From the NCBI RefSeq assembly GCF_900143565.1, contig NZ_FREX01000002.1, positions 1-64,000 on the forward strand: a stretch of 64,000 nt of DNA, given 5' to 3'. The notes beneath the pieces are model-generated. The model was given only the letters and a program-made list of their open reading frames with translations, had not been told where the DNA came from and did no database searches. Below, one piece after another: positions 8,247-16,705 of this stretch. Position 1 is the stretch's first letter; each line of letters begins with the position of its first letter. Source of the stretch: Pseudovibrio sp. Alg231-02. Its GTDB lineage: Bacteria > Pseudomonadota > Alphaproteobacteria > Rhizobiales > Stappiaceae. A program made the translations under genes and the position numbers.

Positions 8247-10079
8247 ATGACCATGAAAACCACGGAAAATCAAAGCTCTAGTAAACGTAAGCAGCCAATT
8301 CGCATTGGGGGGGCTTGCGGCTTTTGGGGTGACTCTAGTGCGTCAACCGGGCAGTTGTTGCGCGCTGGAGGGCTCGATTACATTGTTTACGACTATCTGG
8401 CAGAGATCACTCTTTCCATCATGGCAAGGGCGCGTCAGAAATCTCCTGATCTTGGATATGCGACGGATTTTGTTGAGCAGGTGCTTGGCTTGAACCTGAA
8501 GGCTATTGCCGAATCCAAGACGAAAATTCTCAGCAATGCTGGTGGTGTTAATCCTGAGAGTTGTGCCTCCAAGATCCGTGAATTGATTGCTGCGCAGAAG
8601 CTGGATCTGAAGGTTGCCGTTGTCACTGGTGATGATCTGTTAGCGGAGGCTGGAACCTATCAGGCCGCTGGTGTGACAGAGATGTTCTCTCATGAGGCCT
8701 ACCCGAAGTCAGAGAAGGTTGCCTCCATCAATGCTTACCTTGGTGCGCAGCCTGTTGTTGCGGCTCTGGACGCTGGTGCAGATATCGTCATTACAGGGCG
8801 GTGTGCTGACAGTGCGTTGACCCTTGCTGCATGCGCGCATGCTTTTGGCTGGGATTGGGCGGACTATGACCGCCTTTCAGCAGGTAGCCTCGTTGGCCAT
8901 CTGCTGGAGTGCGGGACGCAGGTTACTGGTGGCAACTTTACGGACTGGCGGGATGTGCCGGATGTGAAGAAGATCGGTTATCCGATTGCGACAGTTTATG
9001 AAGATGGCAGCTGTGATCTGAGTAAACCGGATGGCAGTGGCGGGCTTGTGAGCGTTGGCACTGTTGCTGAGCAGATGATCTATGAGATTGGTGATCCGCA
9101 GGCTTATTTGCTTCCTGATGTGACCTGCGATTTTTCCCAGGTGAAGGTTGAGGCGAAAGCAGCGGATTGTGTGCATGTATCTGGTGCAAAAGGGCGTTCA
9201 GCGCCTGAGAGCCTGAAGGTTTCAGCAACCTGGGCGGATGGGTTTCGCATTGGTTTGATGATCCCTTATGTGGGCTTTGATGCTGGTGAGAAGGCGCAGG
9301 TGTTTGCTGACCTTGCGCTTGGCCGCGCTGAGACGGTGATGAAAAAGCTTGGTGCACCCGGCTATCAAGAGGTGTCCGTTGAGATTGTGGGGGCAGGATC
9401 TCAGGTTGGAGCGGCTTCTGTGAGCCGGGGCACCTATGAAGAGGTTGTCCTGAAGATTGCCGCGCGGCATGTGGACCAGCGTGCTGCTGGTTTGTTGTTG
9501 CGTGAGCTGACTGGATTGGGCCTTTCGGTTGCTCCGGGGATGACAACGTTTAACGGTGGTCGGCCTAAGCCGTCGCCTGTTGTGCGGTTGTTCTCGTTCC
9601 TTGTTGAGCAGTCGGCGGTTTCGCCTCAGGTTTCTCTGGAAGGAGCGCCTGTTCCGTTTGAGTCTGTGATTGCGACAGGTGCGGCAGCGGCAGCTGAGAG
9701 TGCCGAGGTTCCGCAAGTAGCTGCCTCTGATGATGCGCTGATTGAGGTTCCGCTGATCAAGCTGGCTTATGCGCGTAGTGGTGACAAAGGCGATAAAGCG
9801 AACATTGGCGTGATTGCGCGGAAAGCAGAGTGGTTGCCGTGGATTGCAGCTGCACTGAGTGAAGAGGCTGTTGCGCGGACCTTTGCGCATTTCAATCCGG
9901 GCAAGGTGGCTCGTTTCTATCTGCCGGGCTGTCATGCGCTTAATTTCCTGATTGATGATGTGCTTGGCGGCGGCGGCATTGCCAGCCTGAGGCTGGATCC
10001 GCAAGCAAAGGCGTACAGCCAGATCTTGCTGACGCAGAATGTTCCGGTTCCGCAGTCCATTGCGCAGGAGGTGATGTGA
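8247..10079 (+). CDS. atuA: AtuA-family acyclic terpene utilisation protein
   Basis: A 610-residue protein with the two-part AtuA layout. The large N-terminal DUF1446 domain (about residues 18-465) opens with I-R-I-G-G-A-C-G-F-W-G-D-S and contains an I-T-G-R-C-A-D-S-A-L loop. The smaller C-terminal domain (about 505-605) contains A-R-S-G-D-K-G-D-K-A-N-I-G. AtuA is required for growth on citronellol and geraniol in Pseudomonas, but its reaction is unknown. This is the first gene of an operon-like run of eight genes encoding acyl-CoA carboxylation and beta-oxidation enzymes. The start has an AGAGG site about nine bases upstream. AtuA relatives also occur in other acyl-CoA carboxylase clusters, so the terpene link rests on the whole neighbourhood. 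Confidence 0.87.
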   Translation: MTMKTTENQSSSKRKQPIRIGGACGFWGDSSASTGQLLRAGGLDYIVYDYLAEITLSIMARARQKSPDLGYATDFVEQVLGLNLKAIAESKTKILSNAGGVNPESCASKIRELIAAQKLDLKVAVVTGDDLLAEAGTYQAAGVTEMFSHEAYPKSEKVASINAYLGAQPVVAALDAGADIVITGRCADSALTLAACAHAFGWDWADYDRLSAGSLVGHLLECGTQVTGGNFTDWRDVPDVKKIGYPIATVYEDGSCDLSKPDGSGGLVSVGTVAEQMIYEIGDPQAYLLPDVTCDFSQVKVEAKAADCVHVSGAKGRSAPESLKVSATWADGFRIGLMIPYVGFDAGEKAQVFADLALGRAETVMKKLGAPGYQEVSVEIVGAGSQVGAASVSRGTYEEVVLKIAARHVDQRAAGLLLRELTGLGLSVAPGMTTFNGGRPKPSPVVRLFSFLVEQSAVSPQVSLEGAPVPFESVIATGAAAAAESAEVPQVAASDDALIEVPLIKLAYARSGDKGDKANIGVIARKAEWLPWIAAALSEEAVARTFAHFNPGKVARFYLPGCHALNFLIDDVLGGGGIASLRLDPQAKAYSQILLTQNVPVPQSIAQEVM

Positions 10080-10885
10080 TGAGTGAAGCTTCAACAACTT
10101 CCCCCGTTCTTGTGGTTCAAAAAGATGGTTGGATGACCATCACTTTGAACCAGCCCGAGAAGCGCAATCCGCTGACAGGTGAGGTGATTGCTGAAATCTC
10201 CAGGGTTCTGCGGGATGTGCAGGATGATCGCAGCGTGCGTGGCATCACGTTCACTGGTGCTGGCGGTGTGTTCTGTGCTGGTGGTGATCTGAAGTCCTTC
10301 CAGCAGATCATGGCTGGTGGTGATGAGACCGAGGTGATTGCGCAAAAGATCAGTCTGGAAGCTGCAGCGTTTTTTGGAATGATCGCCAATCAGCCGCAAG
10401 TAACCATTGCCTTGGTGGAGGGGGCCGCCATGGCTGGTGGCCTTGGTATGGCCAGCGCTTGCGATTTTGTGGTCGCCACGCAAGATGCCAAATTTGCATT
10501 TACTGAGACGCGGATTGGCTTGCCGCCTGCTCAGATTGCTCAGTACGTGACCAAACGTCTGGGCTACCAGAAAGCCAAGAAAATGCTCGTGTTGGGGAGC
10601 AAACTGACCGGTGTTGAGGCCTTTGACATCGGTCTGGTCGATGAAGCTGTTGCAGATCAGGCAGCGCTTGAGACAGCAGAAGCGGACCTGAAACAGCAAG
10701 TTCTGGCTTGTGCGCCAGATGCTGTTGCGGCCACCAAACAGGTGGTTGAGGAGACGCTTTTCCTTGAACAGGAAGAGTTGCGCCAGAGCGCGGCTGCTCA
10801 TTTTGCAAGAGCTATCGTTGGGGAAGAGGGACAGGAAGGTGTGAAGTCGTTTTTACAAAAACGCAAACCTTCCTGGGCTCCTTAG
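10079..10885 (+). CDS. Enoyl-CoA hydratase/isomerase family protein (AtuE-like candidate)
   Basis: A 268-residue crotonase-fold enzyme. The oxyanion-hole segments are G-A-G-G-V-F-C-A-G-G-D-L (about residues 60-71) and G-A-A-M-A-G-G-L-G-M-A (about 117-127), followed by an E-T-R-I-G-L-P-P-A loop. In the Atu pathway AtuE hydrates isohexenylglutaconyl-CoA; in leucine breakdown LiuC does the equivalent on methylglutaconyl-CoA. Context favours such a role, but sequence alone cannot fix the substrate. An AGGAGG site lies eight bases before the ATG. The start overlaps the atuA stop by one base (TGATG), so the two are probably translationally coupled. Confidence 0.85.
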   Translation: MSEASTTSPVLVVQKDGWMTITLNQPEKRNPLTGEVIAEISRVLRDVQDDRSVRGITFTGAGGVFCAGGDLKSFQQIMAGGDETEVIAQKISLEAAAFFGMIANQPQVTIALVEGAAMAGGLGMASACDFVVATQDAKFAFTETRIGLPPAQIAQYVTKRLGYQKAKKMLVLGSKLTGVEAFDIGLVDEAVADQAALETAEADLKQQVLACAPDAVAATKQVVEETLFLEQEELRQSAAAHFARAIVGEEGQEGVKSFLQKRKPSWAP

Positions 10886-10966
10886 GTGACCCCTTAAATT
10901 CTGGGGTATGCGTTTACCCGATAACAGATGTTCGAATGCGGTGAAGGAAGAAGAAATGCAGGGTAT

Positions 10967-10994
10967 GCTCATATTCATATGAGCTGACTATAAT
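10967..10994 (+). promoter_or_regulatory. Promoter with perfect -10 and overlapping palindromic operator
   Basis: TATAAT at 10989-10994 is a perfect sigma70 -10 element. Just before it lies GCTCATATTCATATGAGC (10967-10984), an inverted repeat with 8-base arms and a 2-base centre that covers the -35/-10 spacer. This suggests the ligase gene has its own regulated promoter in addition to read-through from atuA. The palindrome differs from the TetR operator at 8208, so another regulator, or none, may bind it. Confidence 0.5.
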
Positions 10995-11002
10995 GCCGAA
11001 GT

Positions 11003-11054
11003 CTATCGCGCAATAACGATAGTGTTGGAACCAGCGGGGAGGCTGAACCAACAC
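11003..11054 (+). other. Two back-to-back hairpins in the leader of the AMP-ligase gene
   Basis: Two inverted repeats share one base. CTATCG/CGATAG (11003-11008 with 11017-11022) forms a six-base stem with an 8-base loop. GTGTTGG/CCAACAC (11022-11028 with 11048-11054) forms a seven-base stem around 19 bases. Both lie between the TATAAT at 10989 and the ribosome-binding site at 11060, so they would be in the mRNA leader. A role in mRNA stability or translation control is possible but not shown. Confidence 0.4.
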
Positions 11055-11069
11055 ATCAGAGGAGGGAAC

Positions 11070-12755
11070 ATGGGTACACAGTACGCACTGCCAATTGAAA
11101 TGCTGCAAAAATGGGCCACAGATAAACCAAACTCGGTTTATCTGCGACAACCCGTGAACCGGCAGTTCATAGAATTCACCTGGAAGGAGTGTTACGACAC
11201 CGTCCGGCGTGTGGCTGCTGCGCTCCAGTCAATGGGTTTCCAACCGGGAGACCGGATTGGTATTCTCTCTAAGAACTGCGCTGAATGGTTTCTGGCTGAC
11301 TTTGCAATTCAGGCCGCTGGTTATATCTCAACACCAATTTATTACACTGCCTCAGCGGATACGATCAGCTACATCATCAATCATGCAGATATCAAAGCGC
11401 TGTTTATGGGCAAGCTGGATGACTTTGCGCCGAGCCAGCAGGGTATTCCTGAGGGCGTGGTCAAGATCGCGCTTCCCTATAACACGATAGATTGTGAGCA
11501 CAGCTGGACGGAGCTGGTCAAAACGAATGATCCGTTGCCAGAAGATAAGCTGGCCAAGCCAGAGCTGGATGAGCTGTTTTCCATTGTTTACACCTCTGGA
11601 TCCACCGGGAACCCGAAGGGGGTGGAAGTCACCTGGCGCAATATTGCCTATGGCGCATGGTCTCCAACCCAGTCTTTGGAACTGGGCCGTGAAGAACGCC
11701 TGATCTCCTATCTTCCGCTGGCGCATATCACCGAGCGTGCTCTTGTTGAGCATGTGAGCCTTTATGCAGGTGTGGTCGTGAGCTTTGTGGAGTCTTTGGA
11801 CACCTTTGCAGAGGACTTGCGGGCAGCTGAAGTGACCATGTTCATTTCTGTTCCGCGTCTCTGGATGAAATTCCAGTCCAGTATCCTTGCCAAGGTCCCG
11901 CAGAAGAAGCTGGACAGGCTTTTGAGCATTCCGATCCTGAGCTGGTATGTGAAGCGGAAAATCCGCGGACAGCTTGGCCTGACCAACGCAAAGCTCATCG
12001 GGAGTGGTTCAGCACCAATCTCCAAGGCTGTTCTGGAATGGTACCAGAAGCTGGGCATCAACATTACTGAGGGATGGGGCATGACCGAGACTGCAGGTCT
12101 TGCGTCCTCTCACTTCCCATTCCGTGCGGATAAGGTTGGCACAATCGGTACGCCGCTTGCAGGGCTTGAGATCAAGATCACCAATGAAGGTGAGCTTCTC
12201 ATTCGCGGGGACGCTGTGACCAAGGGATACTACAAGGATCCTGAGCTGACTGCTGAAACCATTGAAGATGGCTGGTTCCATACTGGTGACAAGGTTGAGC
12301 AGGATGCAGATGGGTTCTTGCGTATTACGGGCCGTGTGAAGGAAATCTTCAAGTCTTCCAAGGGCAAGTACATTGCACCCGTGCCGATTGAGGCCATGCT
12401 GTTTGACAACACGTATGTTGAGCAAGCCTGTGTGATGGGGTCCGATTTGGCGCAGCCTGCAGCGGTGGTGTTCCTCTCCAGTGAGATGACCCATGGCCTG
12501 TCGCGCGAAGAGGTGCGTACCAGCCTTGAAGAGACCTATCACAGCATCAACAGTGCCGTTGAAAGCCATTTGAAACTGAGCTCCATCATTGTCGCAAACG
12601 ACATGTGGACCATTGAGAATGGTTATCTCACCCCGACCATGAAGATCAAAAGAACACGCCTTGAAGATCGCTACCAAGAGGTGGTGCAAGGTATGCCTGA
12701 TCGTCCGGTGGTTTGGGAAGATGAATGCGGTGCTGCGGCTGGTGCGCCGGCCTGA
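11070..12755 (+). CDS. AMP-dependent acyl-CoA synthetase (AtuH-like candidate)
   Basis: A 561-residue acyl-adenylate-forming ligase that would activate a carboxylic acid to its CoA thioester with ATP. The P-loop-like motif Y-T-S-G-S-T-G-N-P-K-G-V lies at about residues 172-183. The A5-type motif appears as E-G-W-G-M-T-E-T-A-G, the hinge as T-G-D-K-V...G-F-L-R-I-T-G-R-V-K-E, and K-S-S-K-G-K-Y-I-A-P resembles long-chain fatty-acyl ligases. An AMP ligase is expected at the entry of the pathway, activating citronellate or geranate. The ATG at 11070 follows GGAGGG by four bases; a start 16 codons upstream lies inside the leader hairpins and is rejected. Confidence 0.88.
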   Translation: MGTQYALPIEMLQKWATDKPNSVYLRQPVNRQFIEFTWKECYDTVRRVAAALQSMGFQPGDRIGILSKNCAEWFLADFAIQAAGYISTPIYYTASADTISYIINHADIKALFMGKLDDFAPSQQGIPEGVVKIALPYNTIDCEHSWTELVKTNDPLPEDKLAKPELDELFSIVYTSGSTGNPKGVEVTWRNIAYGAWSPTQSLELGREERLISYLPLAHITERALVEHVSLYAGVVVSFVESLDTFAEDLRAAEVTMFISVPRLWMKFQSSILAKVPQKKLDRLLSIPILSWYVKRKIRGQLGLTNAKLIGSGSAPISKAVLEWYQKLGINITEGWGMTETAGLASSHFPFRADKVGTIGTPLAGLEIKITNEGELLIRGDAVTKGYYKDPELTAETIEDGWFHTGDKVEQDADGFLRITGRVKEIFKSSKGKYIAPVPIEAMLFDNTYVEQACVMGSDLAQPAAVVFLSSEMTHGLSREEVRTSLEETYHSINSAVESHLKLSSIIVANDMWTIENGYLTPTMKIKRTRLEDRYQEVVQGMPDRPVVWEDECGAAAGAPA

Positions 12756-12767
12756 AAGACTGACAAT

Positions 12768-12796
12768 GGTTTGGGGTGACGCGGTCACCCCAAACC
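12768..12796 (+). terminator. Strong intercistronic hairpin, possible partial terminator
   Basis: A perfect 13-base stem, GGTTTGGGGTGAC paired with GTCACCCCAAACC, closes a GCG loop 12 bases after the ligase stop. Only a weak AATTTTG follows instead of a T-run. It may reduce rather than stop transcription into the SDR gene, or protect the upstream mRNA end. Confidence 0.55.
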
Positions 12797-12858
12797 GGGA
12801 ATTTTGAGGCGAGGGCCTCTGTTTGAATAAGCCGCGTGAGTGGCAGGGAGAATTTGGA

Positions 12859-13767
12859 ATGAGCAATGAACCGTCCCGTTACGCATCAGTCCTGCGAGAT
12901 GGGTTGTTTGATGGACAAACAATGATTGTGACTGGGGGAGGCAGTGGCATTGGTCGCTGTATCGCCCACGAACTTGCAGCGTTGGGCGCCCATACCGTTC
13001 TCCTTGGCCGCAAGCAGGCAAAGCTTGATGCGGTGGCTGATGAAATTCGTGAGGATGGCGGCGAGGTTTCTACGCACTCGCTGGACATTCGCAATGAGGA
13101 CGCTGTTGGTGAAACCGTCGCCAAGATTGTTGCGGAGCGTGGTGTGATCCATGGCCTCGTGAACAATGCGGGCGGGCAGTATCCAAGCCCTGCGGCGTCA
13201 ATCAAGAAGAAGGGCTTTGACGCGGTTGTAGAGACCAACGTTACAGGCGGCTTTTTGATGGCGCGTGAGGTTTACAACCAGGGTATGCGCAAGAGCAAAG
13301 GTGGTGCCATTGTCAACATCGTTGCAGACATGTGGCGCGGTATGCCGGGCATGGCGCACTCTGGTGTGGCACGGGCTGGTATGCAGAACCTGACCATGAC
13401 GCTGGCCGTTGAATGGGCCGAAGCAGGTGTGCGGGTGAATGCGGTTGCGCCGGGTTGGATCGCATCTTCCGGCTTTGACACCTACGACGAAAACTTCATC
13501 AAAACCATGTTTGCGCGGATGGCGGACAACAACCTCGCGCGTCGTCTGGGCACGGAAGCTGAGGTTGCCTCTCTGGTGAACTTCCTGCTTTCTCCGGGGG
13601 CTGCGTTCATGACTGGACAGTGTATTGGCGTGGATGGTGGAGCGCCGCTCTGGACCAACCTGATGCCGGTTGGTGACAATGCAAACATGAAGGAATACCA
13701 AGGGTTTCATCGCTATGAGAAGCCTAGGGCCCTTAAAGCTTGGGAGAAAGACAAATGCCCAAGTTAA
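12859..13767 (+). CDS. Short-chain dehydrogenase/reductase-family protein lacking the usual YxxxK (AtuB/AtuG-like position)
   Basis: A 302-residue SDR. The cofactor motif T-G-G-G-S-G-I-G is at about residues 25-32, and N-N-A-G follows at about 102-105. The region that holds the catalytic Tyr and Lys in relatives such as PECR (A-R-A-G-V-Y-N-L-T-K, as I recall it) reads A-R-A-G-M-Q-N-L-T-M, so both residues appear replaced. It could use other residues, act like a 2,4-dienoyl-CoA reductase, or be non-catalytic. The start at 12859 has AGGGAG eight bases upstream; a start 12 codons earlier has none. The C-terminal tail past about residue 265 is longer than usual. Its end overlaps the carboxylase beta gene by 13 bases. 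Confidence 0.83.
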   Translation: MSNEPSRYASVLRDGLFDGQTMIVTGGGSGIGRCIAHELAALGAHTVLLGRKQAKLDAVADEIREDGGEVSTHSLDIRNEDAVGETVAKIVAERGVIHGLVNNAGGQYPSPAASIKKKGFDAVVETNVTGGFLMAREVYNQGMRKSKGGAIVNIVADMWRGMPGMAHSGVARAGMQNLTMTLAVEWAEAGVRVNAVAPGWIASSGFDTYDENFIKTMFARMADNNLARRLGTEAEVASLVNFLLSPGAAFMTGQCIGVDGGAPLWTNLMPVGDNANMKEYQGFHRYEKPRALKAWEKDKCPS

Positions 13768-15365
13768 CCTCCTCAGTCGATAGCGGCAGTGCTGCGTTTG
13801 CTCAGAACAAGGCCTTTATGGAAGCTCTCATTGAGGAGTTCCGTGGGTATGAGGCAAAGGTTCGGGAGAACTCCGAGAGCAAGCGTGGGAAGTTCGAGAA
13901 GCGTGGTCAGTTGTTGCCGCGGGATCGTGTGAGCCTGCTGCTGGATCGTGGATCTCCGTTTATGGAAATCTCCACGCTGGCTGGCCTGAAGATGCATGAC
14001 GATGACGGCAAGAAGAATGTTGCTGGCGGCGGCTCGATTGCCGGTATCGGTTATGTTGCTGGCAAACGCTGTCTTGTGGTGGCGACGGACTCTGCGATCA
14101 AAGGTGGCTCTATCTCACCGATGGGCCTGAAGAAGACGCTTCGCCTGCAGGAAATCGCCAAGAAACAGAAACTGCCGATTGTTGCGCTGACGGAAAGTGC
14201 TGGCGCAAACCTCATGTATCAGTCCGAGCTGTTTGTTGAGGGCGGTCGGGCGTTTGCCAATCAGGCGCGTATGTCTGCGGCAGGCATTCCGCAGGTGACG
14301 GTGGTACATGGGTCCTCGACGGCTGGCGGTGCGTATATGCCAGGGCTGTCGGACTACACTGTTGTGGTGCGCGGCAAGTCGAAGATCTTTCTGGCCGGTC
14401 CGCCGCTGCTGAAAGCGGCAACGGGTGAGATTGCGACAGATGAAGAGCTGGGTGGTGCGGAGCTGCATTACAACACAGCTGGCACAGCGGAATACATGGC
14501 AGAGGATGATGCGCACGGCGTCGAGACCGCGCGTGAGATTGTTGACCACCTGCCTTGGGATGCCCCGGTCGAGGCGGAAGGCGGCAAACAGCCGTTTTAT
14601 GATGCCACGGATCTGCTGGGCATCGTGCCTGAGGATGCCAAGAAACCGTATGATGTGCGCGAGATTATTGCTCGCATCACGGACGGCTCTGACTTCCTTG
14701 ATTTCAAGAAGGAATTTGGCGGAGCCACGGTTTGTGGTCATGCTCGCATTGATGGGCAGACGGTTGGTATCTTAGGCAATAACGGCCCGATTGATCCGCA
14801 AGGTGCGGTGAAGGCGGCTCAGTTTATTCAGCTTTGCTGCCAGAGCAATACACCGCTGCTCTTCCTGATGAACACCACTGGCTATCTGGTGGGCCGGGAT
14901 GCAGAGACGGGCGGGATCGTCAAGCATGGGTCCAAGATGATCCAGGCGGTTGCCAATGCCACAGTTCCTAAAGTGACCATTGTGGTTGGTGGTGCCTGGG
15001 GCGCTGGTAACTACGGCATGTGTGGCCGTGGGTTTGACCCTGATTTCATCTTCTCTTGGCCATCGGCCAAAGTTGGTGTGATGGGACCTGAGCAAGCGGC
15101 GACGGTGATGAAGATCATCACTGAAGAGAAGTTTGCGAAGATGGGACAAGAGATTCCAGATGGCATGACTGACCAGATGGCGCAGAAGATCGTTGACCAG
15201 ATGTCACCAGAGACCACAGCGCTGTTTGCGACGGCGCGGCTTTGGGATGATGGGATCATTGATCCAAGAGACACGCGCCGCGTTGTTTCATTGGCCCTAT
15301 CTGTTTGTGCAGATGCCAGGAAACGTCAGCTTAATCCAACAGCATTCGGGGTCGCGCGCGGCTAG
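13755..15365 (+). CDS. Acyl-CoA carboxylase beta (carboxyltransferase) subunit, geranyl-/methylcrotonyl-CoA type
   Basis: A 536-residue biotin-dependent carboxyltransferase, close to the length of AtuC and LiuB (about 535-538). It moves a carboxyl group from biotin to the gamma-methyl of a beta-methyl enoyl-CoA. Landmarks are S-A-A-G-I-P-Q-V-T-V-V-H-G-S-S-T-A-G-G-A-Y (about 175-195), A-G-P-P-L-L-K-A-A-T-G-E-I-A (about 213-226) and G-G-A-W-G-A-G-N-Y-G-M-C-G-R (about 413-426). At the spot where methylcrotonyl enzymes carry a bulky Phe (G-R-I-F-F-N-Q, from memory) it reads G-R-A-F-A-N-Q, leaving room for a longer chain. It partners with the alpha subunit at 16706. The ATG follows GGGAG by eight bases. 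Confidence 0.9.
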   Translation: MPKLTSSVDSGSAAFAQNKAFMEALIEEFRGYEAKVRENSESKRGKFEKRGQLLPRDRVSLLLDRGSPFMEISTLAGLKMHDDDGKKNVAGGGSIAGIGYVAGKRCLVVATDSAIKGGSISPMGLKKTLRLQEIAKKQKLPIVALTESAGANLMYQSELFVEGGRAFANQARMSAAGIPQVTVVHGSSTAGGAYMPGLSDYTVVVRGKSKIFLAGPPLLKAATGEIATDEELGGAELHYNTAGTAEYMAEDDAHGVETAREIVDHLPWDAPVEAEGGKQPFYDATDLLGIVPEDAKKPYDVREIIARITDGSDFLDFKKEFGGATVCGHARIDGQTVGILGNNGPIDPQGAVKAAQFIQLCCQSNTPLLFLMNTTGYLVGRDAETGGIVKHGSKMIQAVANATVPKVTIVVGGAWGAGNYGMCGRGFDPDFIFSWPSAKVGVMGPEQAATVMKIITEEKFAKMGQEIPDGMTDQMAQKIVDQMSPETTALFATARLWDDGIIDPRDTRRVVSLALSVCADARKRQLNPTAFGVARG

Positions 15366-15418
15366 GCAGAGCAGCGCCATTCGACTCTTTGAGTCCAGTT
15401 CAACATGAGGGTTTCACG

Positions 15419-16606
15419 ATGGAATATACTGAAGAACATCGGAAAATGAAAAGTGCGGTGGTCAAGTTCGTCGAGGCCGAAATCAACCCGCATGTGCCGG
15501 AATGGGAAGAGGCAGGAATCTTTCCAGCTCATGAGCTTTTCAAGAAAATGGGTGATCTCGGTTTTCTTGGTGTCAACAAGCCAGAAGAGTATGGCGGGAT
15601 GGGTCTTGATTACTCCTATCAGGCCATGACCATTGAAGCGCTGGGCGCGTGTGCCTGTGGCGGTGTGCCCATGGCAATTGGCGTGCAAACCGACATGGCG
15701 ACCCCGGCGCTCTCCCGCTTTGGATCTGATGAGTTGCGCAAGGAGTTTCTGACCCCTGCGATTGCTGGTGACATGGTGGCTTGTGTTGGCGTTTCTGAAG
15801 CCCATGCCGGGTCTGATGTGGCGAACATCAAGAGTAACGCGGTGAAGGATGGTGATGACTACATCATCAACGGCTCCAAGATGTGGATCACCAACTCCAC
15901 GCAGGCGGACTATATGTGCATGCTGGTGAACACCAGTGAGGGACATAAGCACCAGAACAAATCGCTGATTGTTGTGCCGATGGACACTGCTGGCATCACC
16001 AAGTCGGATCGCCTGAATAAGCTGGGTCAGCGCTCCTCTGATACGGCGCAGATCTTCTTTGATGACGTGCGTGTTCCTCAGCGCAACCTGATTGGAACTG
16101 AGGGTGCTGGTTTCATGTACCAGATGCTGCAGTTCCAGGAGGAGCGCCTGTGGTGTGCCTTATCGCTTGTTGATGGCATGGACCGCATCATTCAGCTGAC
16201 GGAAGATTATTGCCGTGAGCGTTCAGCCTTCAACCAGAGCATTCTGGATTTTCAGGTGGTGCACTTCCGCCTTGGTGAATTGCGCACTGAAGTGGAGCTG
16301 TTGCGTGCGCTTTCTGAAAAGTGCGTTGAATCCATGGTGCGTGGTGAGAACGTGACGCGCCTTGCTTCCATGGCGAAGCTGAAGGCTGGCCGTTTGTCTC
16401 GTGAGCTTGCGGATTCCTGTCTGCAGTTCTGGGGTGGCATGGGTTACATGTGGGACAGCCCTGTGAGCCAGTTCCTGCGGGATAGTCGCCTGACGTCCAT
16501 TGGTGGCGGTGCAGATGAAGTGATGCTTTCCATCATCTCCAAGCTGGATGGCACTTTGCCAAACCCAAAGAAGAACCGTGCAATGCAGAAGGAAGCGGCT
16601 GAATAA
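15419..16606 (+). CDS. Acyl-CoA dehydrogenase (AtuD/citronellyl-CoA dehydrogenase-like candidate)
   Basis: A 395-residue FAD-dependent acyl-CoA dehydrogenase, normal length. The G-V-S-E-A-H-A-G-S-D-V signature of the substrate/FAD region is at about residues 124-134, W-I-T-N-S-T at about 157-162, and the C-terminal helical domain carries F-W-G-G-M-G-Y and G-G-G-A-D-E-V. It sits between the two carboxylase subunit genes, just where Pseudomonas has atuD between atuC and atuF. It probably oxidises a branched acyl-CoA before carboxylation, passing electrons to ETF. The chosen ATG has GAGGG nine bases upstream; an ATG 30 bases earlier is poorly supported. Confidence 0.88.
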   Translation: MEYTEEHRKMKSAVVKFVEAEINPHVPEWEEAGIFPAHELFKKMGDLGFLGVNKPEEYGGMGLDYSYQAMTIEALGACACGGVPMAIGVQTDMATPALSRFGSDELRKEFLTPAIAGDMVACVGVSEAHAGSDVANIKSNAVKDGDDYIINGSKMWITNSTQADYMCMLVNTSEGHKHQNKSLIVVPMDTAGITKSDRLNKLGQRSSDTAQIFFDDVRVPQRNLIGTEGAGFMYQMLQFQEERLWCALSLVDGMDRIIQLTEDYCRERSAFNQSILDFQVVHFRLGELRTEVELLRALSEKCVESMVRGENVTRLASMAKLKAGRLSRELADSCLQFWGGMGYMWDSPVSQFLRDSRLTSIGGGADEVMLSIISKLDGTLPNPKKNRAMQKEAAE

Positions 16607-16630
16607 GCTGCTTTCTCAGTCATTTATTGA

Positions 16631-16675
16631 GGGCGTATCCCCGAAAACCGGTTTCCACTTTTCGGGGATACGCTC
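16631..16675. repeat. Long palindromic intergenic repeat (Hyphomicrobiales-type)
   Basis: GGGCGTATCCCCGAAAA (16631-16647) pairs with TTTTCGGGGATACGCTC (16659-16675), a 17-base stem with one G-T pair, around an 11-base loop containing CCGGTTTCCAC. Palindromes built on this ACCGGTTTCCACTTTTCGG core recur between genes in Rhizobium-group genomes. I saw no second copy in this window. Placed between two co-directional genes, it may act as an mRNA-stabilising or partial stop hairpin. Confidence 0.7.
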
Positions 16676-16705
16676 TATATCTTGGCACTGTGAAGGGAAT
16701 TTTCG

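Noticed and set aside
9222-10097. A 291-codon open frame antisense to atuA
   Set aside because: Arg/Asn/His-rich translation without any family pattern; it overlaps a conserved gene along its whole length.
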